64,000 nucleotides of DNA from DASZQY01 sp035548515 (GTDB taxonomy: Bacteria > Pseudomonadota > Alphaproteobacteria > Rhizobiales > Kaistiaceae), in assembly GCA_035548515.1 (NCBI GenBank), contig DASZSW010000001.1:1-64000 (forward strand), read 5' to 3'. The notes beneath the pieces are model-generated. The model did no database searches, had not been told where the DNA came from, and was given only the letters and a program-made list of their open reading frames with translations. The translations under genes were made by a program, and so were the position numbers. The first letter of the stretch is position 1. Every line of letters starts with the position of its first letter. Positions 18,715 to 27,224 of the stretch are shown piece after piece.

Positions 18715-20199
18715 CTACGCTGCCGGAGGCGCGACGTACCCGGCATTGGCCACCGCTCGCTCGACTGTCGGCCGCACCGCGTCGAACAGCTCCTGCGCAT
18801 GCGACGGCGATGTGCCGATAGCGGTCAGCCCAAAGCGACCGTCCACCTTCAGACACGACAGCATGTGCAACACGACGCCCCAGCCGCGGGCGTGGTCGAA
18901 GGCGAGCCCAGCCTCGGCTATCGCCTGGATCACCGTCGCAGAGGGGAGGCCGTGCCATTTCGCATCGACCATGTTGTCGGTCGAAACGTAGTGGCGCGGC
19001 TCGCGCGCATGATTGAACCAGGTGCCGACCTTCGGGTCGTAGTGGCCGGGCACAAGATTGCGGAGGGCGGCGTAGGGGTGCGTCGTGCCGCCCTTGCGCA
19101 GATTCATCTCCAGCGCGCAGACCTGCCATTCGCCTTGCTCGTTTTTGGCGCAGGCGAAGTCGATCGCGAACCGGCCGAGCACACCCAGCGGCGCGATCAC
19201 CTGCGCGGTCGCGACCCCGTATTCGGCGAGCCGCGCGGCGTAACCCGGATCGGCGGGGAAGCGGCAGCCCTGGTAGACCTGCCCGTCGTCGCCACCCAGC
19301 ATCTGCTCGTGCGTCGCGACCACGTGGACGTGGCCAAAGGGCGTGATGTCCACCTGCGCGCTCGGACTGGTGAAGTCGGTGCCTGCGATCAGCTCCTCGA
19401 CGATCCCGCCCGCCTTGAGGTCGCGTAGGTACCATTCGGGCAGCGCCTCGACGTGCCGGCGGATGCCGGCTGGGCTCGCATCGGCAAGCTTGGCGAAACG
19501 GATCACTACGTTGCCGTCGCCGGCGGCGCTGTTGTCGTGCTTCACCACGACGCCCGTCGCGTTCGGCCGCCCGCGGCGGATGTCGGCGATGGCGTCGACA
19601 ACGTCGTCCACGGTTTTCACGTCCTCGCGGCCGAAGGGGATCGGCACGCCCGCCATGCGGAAGATGCGGCGCCCTTCGCTCTTGAAGCCCAGCGGCCAGA
19701 GTTCGGGCGCGGTGCCGTTGATCGGCGTCTGAAGTTGGCGCGCGACCTCGACTTCGTGGTCGGTGACGTTCCACGGCTCGATGAAAGCGGGAACCCCGTC
19801 GATAGCGGCGCGCAGCTTGTCCATGACGTCGGGCCGGCCGAGCAGCTTGTCGGCGACCGAGCGGGCGGTGTGATCGGGCAGCGTGATCGCCACGAACTGG
19901 TTGCGCATCGCCTCGCGCTTCTCCGGCGGGAACAGGGAGAAGTAGTAGTCCAGCACCTCCGGCGCCGGCTCCTCGGTGCTCATGTAGACGAACCGGCAGT
20001 TCGGCATCCTGTTCATCATGAACATCGCCAGCAGATAGCGATGCTCCAGCGCCGCGAGACGCGTGGCGTAGTGGGCGAGGGTAGTCTCGCCGAGCGCGAA
20101 GGAGGGAAAAGCGATAACGGCGTGGGGATCCGTGTGGCCGGGGCTGTTCAGCTCCCAGATCGGGCCGAATCCGGCCTGAAGCTCCGCAAATGACTTCAC
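18715..20199 (-). CDS. ATP-grasp peptide ligase, PGM1-related
   Basis: A 494-residue protein resembling the ATP-grasp ligases related to PGM1 of pheganomycin biosynthesis, which join amino acids or peptides through an acyl-phosphate. The N-terminal half carries IAFPSFALGE and RFVYMSTEEPAPEVLDYY. The ATP-grasp part has VVVKHDNSAAGDGNVVIRF, then GGIVEELIAG, FAIDFACAK and CALEMNLRKGGTTHPYAA, where the Glu and Asn would bind metal. A C-terminal domain ends in a Pro/Ala tail. GTG 20199 is chosen because GGGGGAGG lies seven bases upstream. No biosynthetic neighbours are present, so the substrate is unknown. Confidence 0.8.
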   Translation of the reverse strand: MKSFAELQAGFGPIWELNSPGHTDPHAVIAFPSFALGETTLAHYATRLAALEHRYLLAMFMMNRMPNCRFVYMSTEEPAPEVLDYYFSLFPPEKREAMRNQFVAITLPDHTARSVADKLLGRPDVMDKLRAAIDGVPAFIEPWNVTDHEVEVARQLQTPINGTAPELWPLGFKSEGRRIFRMAGVPIPFGREDVKTVDDVVDAIADIRRGRPNATGVVVKHDNSAAGDGNVVIRFAKLADASPAGIRRHVEALPEWYLRDLKAGGIVEELIAGTDFTSPSAQVDITPFGHVHVVATHEQMLGGDDGQVYQGCRFPADPGYAARLAEYGVATAQVIAPLGVLGRFAIDFACAKNEQGEWQVCALEMNLRKGGTTHPYAALRNLVPGHYDPKVGTWFNHAREPRHYVSTDNMVDAKWHGLPSATVIQAIAEAGLAFDHARGWGVVLHMLSCLKVDGRFGLTAIGTSPSHAQELFDAVRPTVERAVANAGYVAPPAA

Positions 20200-20244
20200 G
20201 ATCGCGCCTCCCCCTGATGCGAAAAGACCAGTATCCGGGAATGC

Positions 20245-20273
20245 TTGCAATCCCAAGACGTGCAGCCTATAAG
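20245..20273 (+). promoter_or_regulatory. Promoter of the rpsB-tsf operon
   Basis: TTGCAA (20245-20250) and TATAAG (20268-20273) are separated by 17 bases, the best housekeeping promoter match I found in the window. The expected transcript has a leader of about 120 bases before rpsB, long enough for autogenous control by S2, though I recognise no known leader motif. Confidence 0.65.
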
Positions 20274-20400
20274 CCGCGCCATCTCACACGCGGGATTTGG
20301 CCCAATCGCTCCGGTTTCAGCCGGGCGTGCGGTCCTTCCGGTGCCCCATCCGGGGCTTCATTCCCGCGGCGGACAGAACCGGTCAAGGAGCAAGGTAGTC

Positions 20401-21468
20401 ATGGCACTGCCCGATTTTTCTATGCGCCAGCTGTTGGAAGCCGGCGTGCACTTCGGTCACCAGAAGCATCGCTGGAACCCCAAGATGGCGCCGTATCTCT
20501 ACGGCGTGCGCAACAACATCCACATCATCGATCTCGCCCAGACGGTGCCGATGCTGCATCGCGCCCTGCAGGCGGTGAGCGATACGGTCGCCGGCGGCGG
20601 CCGCGTCCTTTTCGTCGGCACCAAGCGCCAGGCGGCGGAGCCGCTGACCGCGGCGGCCAAGCGCAGCGCGCAGTATTACGTCAACGCGCGCTGGCTGGGC
20701 GGCATGCTCACCAACTGGAAGACGATCTCGCGCTCGATCGCGCGCCTGCGTGAACTCGAGACGCTCCTCACGGGCGAGGCCCAGGGCCTCACCAAGAAGG
20801 AGCGCCTGACGCTCACGCGCGAGAAGGACAAGCTCGAGAAGGCGCTCGGCGGCATCAAGGACATGGGCGGCGTGCCCAATCTTCTGTTCGTGATCGATAC
20901 GAACAAGGAGAAGATCGCGATTGAGGAAGCGACCCGCCTCGGCATTCCGGTCGCGGCGATCATCGACTCGAACTGCGATCCCGACGGCATCACTTACGCG
21001 ATCCCGGGCAACGACGACGCCGGCCGCGCGATCACGCTCTACTGCGACCTGATCGCCAAGGCTGCCATCGATGGCATCGGCCGTGCCCAGGGCGAAGCCG
21101 GCATCGACATCGGTGCCGCCGAGGAAGTGCACGAGCCTGCCATTCTTGAATCGACCGCGCCGGATGCCGATATGACGCAAGCCGAAGCCGTCGAGCCGAA
21201 GGTGGCGACCGCAACCAAGAAGCGCGCTGCCGCCCCGGTTACGCCGTTGTTCACGGCGCCGTCGGGCAAGGCGGACGATCTCAAGAAGATCGAAGGCGTG
21301 GGCCCGGCGCTGGAGCGCAAGCTCAATGCACTGGGTGTCACGCGTTACGACCAGATTGCGAGCTTCACGGATGAGGAAGTCGCCAAGGTCGACGACGCGC
21401 TGAACTACAAGGGCCGCATCTCCCGCGACGATTGGGTGGGGCAGGCCCGAGCGCTCGCCGCCGGCTAG
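20401..21468 (+). CDS. rpsB: Small ribosomal subunit protein S2, with C-terminal extension
   Basis: S2 of the 30S subunit, needed for S1 binding. The core (residues 1 to about 235) has RQLLEAGVHFGHQKHRWNPK, RWLGGMLTNWKTI and LGIPVAAIIDSNCDPD. The protein is 355 residues, about 110 longer than the usual bacterial S2. The extra part is an acidic Ala/Thr-rich linker followed by a helix-hairpin-helix-like module (KADDLKKIEGVGPALERKLN, then a second helical pair ending RARALAAG-like). Similar tails occur on S2 and some other proteins of rhizobia. The ribosome site AAGGAGCAAGG lies just before ATG 20401. Confidence 0.97.
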   Translation: MALPDFSMRQLLEAGVHFGHQKHRWNPKMAPYLYGVRNNIHIIDLAQTVPMLHRALQAVSDTVAGGGRVLFVGTKRQAAEPLTAAAKRSAQYYVNARWLGGMLTNWKTISRSIARLRELETLLTGEAQGLTKKERLTLTREKDKLEKALGGIKDMGGVPNLLFVIDTNKEKIAIEEATRLGIPVAAIIDSNCDPDGITYAIPGNDDAGRAITLYCDLIAKAAIDGIGRAQGEAGIDIGAAEEVHEPAILESTAPDADMTQAEAVEPKVATATKKRAAAPVTPLFTAPSGKADDLKKIEGVGPALERKLNALGVTRYDQIASFTDEEVAKVDDALNYKGRISRDDWVGQARALAAG

Positions 21469-21504
21469 GCGACGGGCTGCACTCGCATACAAAGGACGAC
21501 TGCC

Positions 21505-22437
21505 ATGACCGTTTCCGCGACGATGGTGAAAGAGCTCCGGGAAAAGACCGGGGCTGGCATGATGGACTGCAAGGCGGCGCTCACCGAGACCAAGGGCGAC
21601 GTCGAGGCGGCCATCGACTGGCTGCGCGCCAAGGGGCTGTCGCGGGCGGCCAAGAAGGCCGGTCGCGTCGCGGCCGAAGGTCTGGTCGCGGTTGCCGCTC
21701 AGGGCAAGCATGCGGTGGTGATCGAGCTCAACTCGGAGACCGACTTCGTCGCGCGCAACCCCGAATTCCAGCAGCTCGCCTCCGGCATCGCGCAGGCAAC
21801 GCTTGGCACCGACGGGTCGTCGGTCGAGGCGGTGCTTGCCGCGACGCTCGCCGGCGGCGTGAAGGTCGAGGACGCGATCAAGAATGCCATCGCGACCATC
21901 GGCGAGAACATGTCGCTCCGCCGCGTCGCCTCCATCTCGGTCAAGGAAGGTGCTGTCGCCAGTTACGTCCACAGCGCGATCGCGCCGGGGCTCGGCAAGA
22001 TCGGCGTTATCGTCGGGCTGGAGTCGTCCGGCAACGCCGAGAAGCTGACGCAGATCGGCAAGCAGGTGGCGATGCATGTCGCTGCCGCGAGCCCGCTGGC
22101 GGTGCGACCGGAGGAGATCGATCCTGCGGTGGTGCAGCGTGAGCGGGCGGTGTTCGCCGAGCAGGCGCGCGAGAGCGGCAAGCCCGAGGCGATCATCGAG
22201 AAGATGGTCGATGGGCGGCTCCGCAAGTTCTACGAGGAAGTCGTGCTGCTCACGCAGGCCTTCGTCGTGGACACCGAGAAGACCGTCGAGGCGGCGCTCA
22301 AGGCTGCCGAGGCCAACGTCGGCGCGCCGATCAAGGTGACCAAGTTCGTCGCCTTCCGTCTCGGCGAGGGCGTCGAGAAGGCGGAGAGCGATTTCGCCGC
22401 CGAGGTCGCTGCCGCGGCGGGCGCCAAGAAGCCGTAA
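21505..22437 (+). CDS. tsf: Elongation factor Ts
   Basis: EF-Ts exchanges GDP for GTP on EF-Tu. The N-terminal UBA-like domain has MVKELREKTGAGMMDCKAAL and the conserved NSETDFVARNPEF follows. The core and coiled-coil regions reach residue 310, which is normal for the family. The gene follows rpsB after 36 bases, as in nearly all bacteria, and is normally followed by pyrH. Here a nucleotide cyclase gene intervenes. Confidence 0.97.
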   Translation: MTVSATMVKELREKTGAGMMDCKAALTETKGDVEAAIDWLRAKGLSRAAKKAGRVAAEGLVAVAAQGKHAVVIELNSETDFVARNPEFQQLASGIAQATLGTDGSSVEAVLAATLAGGVKVEDAIKNAIATIGENMSLRRVASISVKEGAVASYVHSAIAPGLGKIGVIVGLESSGNAEKLTQIGKQVAMHVAAASPLAVRPEEIDPAVVQRERAVFAEQARESGKPEAIIEKMVDGRLRKFYEEVVLLTQAFVVDTEKTVEAALKAAEANVGAPIKVTKFVAFRLGEGVEKAESDFAAEVAAAAGAKKP

Positions 22438-22498
22438 GGCGCAACGCGGTCCGGCGTCCGAGTGGCGTTCCTTGCTGTGAGGCAATAGGTATTTGCCC

Positions 22499-24220
22499 AT
22501 GGCTGAAGGCGGCGCATCGCGGAGGCTGGCGGCAATTCTGGCGGCCGACGTCGTCGGCTACTCCCGCATGATGGCGGCGGACGAGGCGGGCACGCTCGCC
22601 GCGCTGAAACGGCACCGTGAAGCGGTGTTCGATCCCAACATCTCCCGCCACCACGGTCGCGTCGTGAAGCTGATGGGCGATGGCACGCTCGCCGAGTTCG
22701 GCAGCGTGGTGGATGCGGTCGCCTGCGCGCTCGCCATCCAGCGTGGCGCCGACCCGAAGATCACGCTGCGCATCGGCATCAATCTTGGCGACGTCATCAT
22801 AGACGGCGACGACATCTATGGCGACGGCGTCAACATCGCTGCGCGGCTCGAGCCGTTGTCCGATGCCGGCGGCATCTGCATCGCCTCGATCGTGCACGAG
22901 AGCGTCAGCGGGCGCGTCGACGCGACGTTCGTCGACGCCGGCGAGACGCGCGTCAAGAACATCGACCGGCCGATCCGCGTCTGGAAATGGGCGCCCGATG
23001 GCCGGAAGCTCGTGGCGCTACCGAAGCCGACGATGGAGCAGCCGTCCATCGCCGTGCTGCCCTTCGCCAATATGTCCGGCGATCCGGAGCAGGAGTATTT
23101 CGCCGACGGGATCACCGAGGACATCATCACGGATCTGTCCAAGGTGCCGGGGCTGATGGTCATCGCGCGCAATTCGAGCTTCGTCTACAAAGGGAAGCAC
23201 GTTGATATCCCGACCGTTGCGCGCGAACTGCGCGTGAAGGCGGTCCTGGAGGGTTCGATCCGCCGGGTCGGCAATCGCGTGCGGATCACCGCGCAGCTCA
23301 TCGACGGCCAGGGCGGTGGACATATCTGGGCGGAGCGGTTCGACCGCGACCTCACCGATATCTTCGCCGTCCAGGACGAAGTCACGCGCGAGATCGTCGG
23401 TGCCCTCAAGATCAAGCTGGCGGGCGCGCTGCCGTCGTCATCCGACACCGGAACGAGCAACATCGAGGCGCAGGATGCTTATTTCCGCGCCCGCGCGGTG
23501 ATGGGCGGAGCCATCCTTAGTCGCGAGATCTTTGCGCGCGGTGTCGAGCTCTACCGGCGTGCCATCGAACTCGATCCGGATTTTGCCCGGCCCTATGCGT
23601 GGCTCAGCGTGGCGTATGTGAACGAGGCCGTGAACGACTGGACCAAACGTGGGTCGGCCAGTCTGGTCGATGCGCGCCGCGCCGCCGAGATCGCCGTCGC
23701 CAAGGCGCCGGCAGACGTCCACGGTTACGCGGCGCTGGCGTTCGTCAATGCGATCGAGCGGAACTTCGCCGAATGCAGGCGCCTGCTCGATCATGCGTTC
23801 GCGATAAACCCGAAGCATCCGCTGGCGCTGACGATCCACGCGATGCTCAATCTGGTGGAGGACAACGCCGAACGCGCGATTGTCGAGATCGAGGCGGTGA
23901 TGAAGCTCGATCCGGCCTGGGCGCATGGCTACCTTCAGCACCTGGGGTTCGCGAATTTGCTCGCCGGCAAATACGAAACGGCGGAGGCGCTTTTCAGGGA
24001 ACGCATCCTGATCGTTCCGAACACGGACGTGTCGCGAGGCTCGCTGGCGGTGGCGCTCGGTTTTCAGGGCCGCGCGGAAGAGGCACGGGCGGCGTGGGCG
24101 GACCTTTACCGCGTCAACCCCGCGTTCGATTTCGAGACACATATTTCGATGCTGCCGCTGTCGCCCGGCTATGCAGCAAAACTGAGGGAAGGGCTGGCAA
24201 AGGCAGGGATTTCCCCTTAG
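22499..24220 (+). CDS. Class III adenylate/guanylate cyclase with TolB-like and TPR domains
   Basis: A 573-residue protein, probably cytoplasmic. The N-terminal cyclase domain (about residues 8-165) has the two metal aspartates Asp17 (LAADVVGYSR) and Asp61 (KLMGDGTLAEF), a lysine at 57 expected for ATP choice, and the transition-state Asn/Arg pair in GDGVNIAARLE. A TolB-like segment follows (PSIAVLPFANMSGDPEQEYF, about 180-310), then helical TPR-like repeats to the end. This layout is common and multicopy in rhizobia. It lies between tsf and pyrH, an unusual place. TTG 22493 is an alternative start. Confidence 0.92.
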   Translation: MAEGGASRRLAAILAADVVGYSRMMAADEAGTLAALKRHREAVFDPNISRHHGRVVKLMGDGTLAEFGSVVDAVACALAIQRGADPKITLRIGINLGDVIIDGDDIYGDGVNIAARLEPLSDAGGICIASIVHESVSGRVDATFVDAGETRVKNIDRPIRVWKWAPDGRKLVALPKPTMEQPSIAVLPFANMSGDPEQEYFADGITEDIITDLSKVPGLMVIARNSSFVYKGKHVDIPTVARELRVKAVLEGSIRRVGNRVRITAQLIDGQGGGHIWAERFDRDLTDIFAVQDEVTREIVGALKIKLAGALPSSSDTGTSNIEAQDAYFRARAVMGGAILSREIFARGVELYRRAIELDPDFARPYAWLSVAYVNEAVNDWTKRGSASLVDARRAAEIAVAKAPADVHGYAALAFVNAIERNFAECRRLLDHAFAINPKHPLALTIHAMLNLVEDNAERAIVEIEAVMKLDPAWAHGYLQHLGFANLLAGKYETAEALFRERILIVPNTDVSRGSLAVALGFQGRAEEARAAWADLYRVNPAFDFETHISMLPLSPGYAAKLREGLAKAGISP

Positions 24221-24285
24221 GCGGATGCGGTGACAGGGGGGCCGCCTTCGTGTATCCGGGGTCGGCCGCAGCAACGAGTCGAGAC

Positions 24286-25002
24286 ATGAAACAGCCGCTC
24301 CGCTTCAAGAGGGTGCTCCTCAAGGTCTCGGGCGAGGCGCTCCTTGGCGGCCAGACATTCGGCATCGACGATGGCGTGCTGTCGCGGATAGCCGGCGAGA
24401 TCGCCGACGCTGCGCGGCTGGGCGTCAAGATTGGCGTGGTGACCGGCGGCGGCAACATTTACCGCGGGATGAGTATCCAGAAGGCGGGGGGCAATCGTGT
24501 TGCCGGCGACCAGATGGGCATGCTCGCGACGGTCCTCAACTCGATTGCGCTGCAGCAGAAGCTCGGAGCGCTTGGCACGCCGACCCGTATTTTCTCTGCG
24601 CTCGCGATGCCGGCGATCTGCGAGACCTTCAACCAGCGCAACGCCGAGGCGGCCTTCGAGGCGGGCGACGTCGTGCTGTTTGCGGCGGGAACGGGCAACC
24701 CGTTTGTCACGACCGACTCCGGTGCGGCATTGCGCGCCGCGGAGATGGGCTGCGACGCGCTGTTCAAGGGTACCCAGGTCGACGGCGTCTATACCGCCGA
24801 CCCCAAGAAGGACCCGAGTGCCAAGCGCTACGACACGCTCAGCTACGACGCAGTCGTCAAACAGGGGCTCCAGGTCATGGACGTTGGCGCCGTAGCGCTT
24901 GCCCGCGACAACGGCATTCCGCTGGTCGTATTTTCGATCCTGCAGCCCGGCGCCTTCGTTGATATTCTTAAGGGGCAGGGCCGGGCGACGATCGTCGCCT
25001 AG
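24286..25002 (+). CDS. pyrH: Uridylate kinase
   Basis: Phosphorylates UMP to UDP in pyrimidine synthesis; bacterial PyrH is a hexamer of the amino-acid-kinase fold. The 238 residues carry VLLKVSGEALLGG, VVTGGGNIYRG, FAAGTGNPFVTTDSGAALRA and LFKGTQVDGVYTADPKKDP, all diagnostic. ATG 24286 lies 65 bases after the cyclase gene. frr follows. Confidence 0.97.
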   Translation: MKQPLRFKRVLLKVSGEALLGGQTFGIDDGVLSRIAGEIADAARLGVKIGVVTGGGNIYRGMSIQKAGGNRVAGDQMGMLATVLNSIALQQKLGALGTPTRIFSALAMPAICETFNQRNAEAAFEAGDVVLFAAGTGNPFVTTDSGAALRAAEMGCDALFKGTQVDGVYTADPKKDPSAKRYDTLSYDAVVKQGLQVMDVGAVALARDNGIPLVVFSILQPGAFVDILKGQGRATIVA

Positions 25003-25014
25003 CGCGCCCGTTGA

Positions 25015-25033
25015 GGGCCTCTCGCCAAGGCCC
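25015..25033 (+). terminator. Small hairpin between pyrH and frr
   Basis: GGGCCT (25015-25020) and AGGCCC (25028-25033) form a 6-base-pair stem with a seven-base loop, twelve bases past pyrH. There is no clear T-run, so it may be a processing or attenuation hairpin rather than a full terminator. Confidence 0.3.
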
Positions 25034-25074
25034 GTAAGAAACCATAAGTATTTGATTTGTAAGCAGAGGAAACG

Positions 25075-25620
25075 ATGGATACCGGCGAAATCAAGCGGCG
25101 CATGCAGGGGGCGGTGACGGCGCTTCGCGGCGAACTCGCGGGCCTCAGGACCGGTCGCGCCTCCATAAGCCTGCTCGAGCCGGTGCAGGTTGATGCCTAC
25201 GGCTCGTCTATGCCGCTCAATCAGGTCGCGTCGGTCAGCGTGCCCGAGCCGCGCATGCTGTCGGTTCAGGTTTGGGACAGGGCGCTGGTGAGCGCCGTCG
25301 ATCGCGCTATTCGCGAGGCAAACCTCGGCCTTAACCCGATGATGGATGGGACGCTGCTGCGTATCCCGATCCCGGACCTCACCGCAGACCGCCGTCAGGA
25401 ACTCGTCAAGATCGCGCATAAGTATGCCGAGCAGGCGCGTGTCGCCGTCCGGCATGTTCGCCGCGATGGACACGATACGCTGAAGAAAGAATCCAAGACC
25501 GGAACGAGCGAAGACCAGCAGCGCAAGTTGACCGACCAGATCCAGAAGATGACAGACGACACGATCGCCGAGATCGATACGATCCTGGCGACCAAAGAGG
25601 CCGAGATCACGCAGGTCTAG
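25075..25620 (+). CDS. frr: Ribosome recycling factor
   Basis: RRF splits the post-termination ribosome with EF-G. The 181 residues show the family pattern: LRTGRASISLLEPVQVDAYG, MPLNQVASVSVPEPRML, IREANLGLNP and the late VRHVRRDGHDTLKKESK. The ribosome site AGAGGAAACG precedes ATG 25075. It belongs to the tsf-pyrH-frr-uppS series. Confidence 0.97.
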   Translation: MDTGEIKRRMQGAVTALRGELAGLRTGRASISLLEPVQVDAYGSSMPLNQVASVSVPEPRMLSVQVWDRALVSAVDRAIREANLGLNPMMDGTLLRIPIPDLTADRRQELVKIAHKYAEQARVAVRHVRRDGHDTLKKESKTGTSEDQQRKLTDQIQKMTDDTIAEIDTILATKEAEITQV

Positions 25621-25641
25621 GCCGACGACGGAAGAACGGTG

Positions 25642-26397
25642 ATGCCAGTCCTGGCTGATCAGCAACCAGTCCCCGCGGCGCGCGAAGGCGCGGCGCCGCC
25701 GCGCCATGTTGCGATCATCATGGATGGCAACGGGCGCTGGGCTAAGGCGCGCGGCTTGCCGCGGAGCGAAGGCCATCGCCGTGGTGTCGAGGCTGTGCGC
25801 CGCACAGTCAGGAGCGCGATCGACCTCGGCATCCATCATCTGACGCTATTCTCGTTCTCGTCGGAAAACTGGTCACGCCCCGCGGACGAAGTCGATTTTC
25901 TCTTCGGCCTGTTCCGCCACTTCATCCGCCGCGATGTGGCTGAGCTCCATTCTGCCGGTGTGCGCATCAGCGTCATCGGCAAACGCGCCGGGCTGCCAGC
26001 GGATATCCTCGATATGATCGAGGAGGCTGAGGCGCTTACCGCAGGCAATCGCACGCTGAAGCTGATCTTCGCCTTCAACTACGGCGCTCGCGACGAGATC
26101 GTGCGGGCGGTGCAGTCGCTGGCCGCCGAGGTGCAGGAAGGACGCATCGCGCCGGAAGCGATCAGCGAAGCAACGATCGGCGAGCATCTCGACACGGCTG
26201 CTGTCCCGGATCCCGATCTCATCATCCGCACCAGCGGCGAACTGCGGCTGTCGAATTTCCTGCTCTGGCAGTCAGCGTACTCGGAGCTGGTCTTCGCTCC
26301 CGTGCTTTGGCCCGACTTCAACGCCGATGCGCTGCGCGCTGCGCTGGAAGAATTCGGCGGCCGGTCGCGTCGTTATGGCGGCCGGGGTCCGGCTTGA
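25642..26397 (+). CDS. uppS: Isoprenyl transferase (undecaprenyl diphosphate synthase)
   Basis: Makes undecaprenyl diphosphate, the lipid carrier for peptidoglycan and O-antigen, by cis-condensation of isopentenyl diphosphate. HVAIIMDGNGRWAKARGLPR holds the catalytic aspartate and the diphosphate-binding residues. FSFSSENWSRP and the late DLIIRTSGELRLSNFLLWQSAYSE are equally diagnostic, although only a part of each is needed to recognise the family. The 251 residues are normal. ATG 25642 is preferred over GTG 25639 because GGAAG is then eight bases upstream. The TGA overlaps the TTG start of cdsA. Confidence 0.96.
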   Translation: MPVLADQQPVPAAREGAAPPRHVAIIMDGNGRWAKARGLPRSEGHRRGVEAVRRTVRSAIDLGIHHLTLFSFSSENWSRPADEVDFLFGLFRHFIRRDVAELHSAGVRISVIGKRAGLPADILDMIEEAEALTAGNRTLKLIFAFNYGARDEIVRAVQSLAAEVQEGRIAPEAISEATIGEHLDTAAVPDPDLIIRTSGELRLSNFLLWQSAYSELVFAPVLWPDFNADALRAALEEFGGRSRRYGGRGPA

Positions 26398-27224
26398 CCG
26401 GCACCGGTAGCGGCGCGGGACCCGTGGCGTCGCCGGTGGGCAACGAAATCCTGGTCCGCATCGTTTCCGCTGTCGCGCTCGCGGTGATCGCCCTTGTCGG
26501 CGCATTGCTCGGCGGCTGGGCGACTGCCATCGTCCTGGCGGTCGTCACCGCCATCTTCCACCTCGAATGGGTGCGCCTCACGGACGGCGTGCCGTTTCCA
26601 GGCGCCGTGTTCACGATCAGTCTCGTTTTGGCGATCGCGATGACCGCCATGGGTCTGGTGATCGGCGGGCTCATCCTCGTGGCGCTCGCGGTGGGCTTCT
26701 CCGCGCTGATGCTCAGCCCGTGGAGACCGGCAGGCGTGATCTATGCGGCGATGCTGGGCCTTGGGCTGCTGATCCTCAGGCTGACGCCCATGGGTCTGCC
26801 GGCGGTGATCTTTGTCCTGGCGATCGTGTGGACGACGGACACCGCCGCGTTCTTCGCAGGCCGCGCGATCGGTGGCGCCAAGCTCGCGCCGCGCGTGTCG
26901 CCCAACAAGACGTGGGCCGGTGCGATTGGCGGATTGGTCGGTGGCGTAGTGGCCGGCCTGATCGTCGCCGCAATCGCCGGTCTGCCACTCTCGCCGCTGC
27001 TGATATTGATCGCGGCGCTGCTTTCGGCGGCGTCGCAGGGCGGTGACCTGTTCGAGTCATGGGTCAAGCGCGTGTTCGGCGCCAAGGATTCCGGCACGAT
27101 CATCCCCGGCCACGGTGGCCTGATGGACCGCGTCGATGGGCTGGCGGTCGCCGGCGGCGTTGCAGCGATCGTCGGATGGCTGCACGCGGGCGCGAACGTG
27201 TCGGTGGGGCTGCTGCTATGGTAG
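26394..27224 (+). CDS. cdsA: Phosphatidate cytidylyltransferase
   Basis: Makes CDP-diacylglycerol from phosphatidate and CTP, the branch point of phospholipid synthesis. This is a membrane protein of 276 residues with about seven helices. The CdsA signature at the end is clear: AKDSGTIIPGHGGLMDRVDG. A second conserved part is IGGAKLAPRVSPNKTWAGAI. The start is TTG 26394, in a TTGA overlap with uppS; GTG codons at 26424 and 26436 would give slightly shorter proteins that keep the first helix. Confidence 0.93.
   Translation: MTGTGSGAGPVASPVGNEILVRIVSAVALAVIALVGALLGGWATAIVLAVVTAIFHLEWVRLTDGVPFPGAVFTISLVLAIAMTAMGLVIGGLILVALAVGFSALMLSPWRPAGVIYAAMLGLGLLILRLTPMGLPAVIFVLAIVWTTDTAAFFAGRAIGGAKLAPRVSPNKTWAGAIGGLVGGVVAGLIVAAIAGLPLSPLLILIAALLSAASQGGDLFESWVKRVFGAKDSGTIIPGHGGLMDRVDGLAVAGGVAAIVGWLHAGANVSVGLLLW

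Noticed and set aside
20383..22500. A 705-codon minus-strand frame opposite rpsB and tsf
   Set aside because: Composition bias only; rpsB and tsf are both certain on the plus strand.
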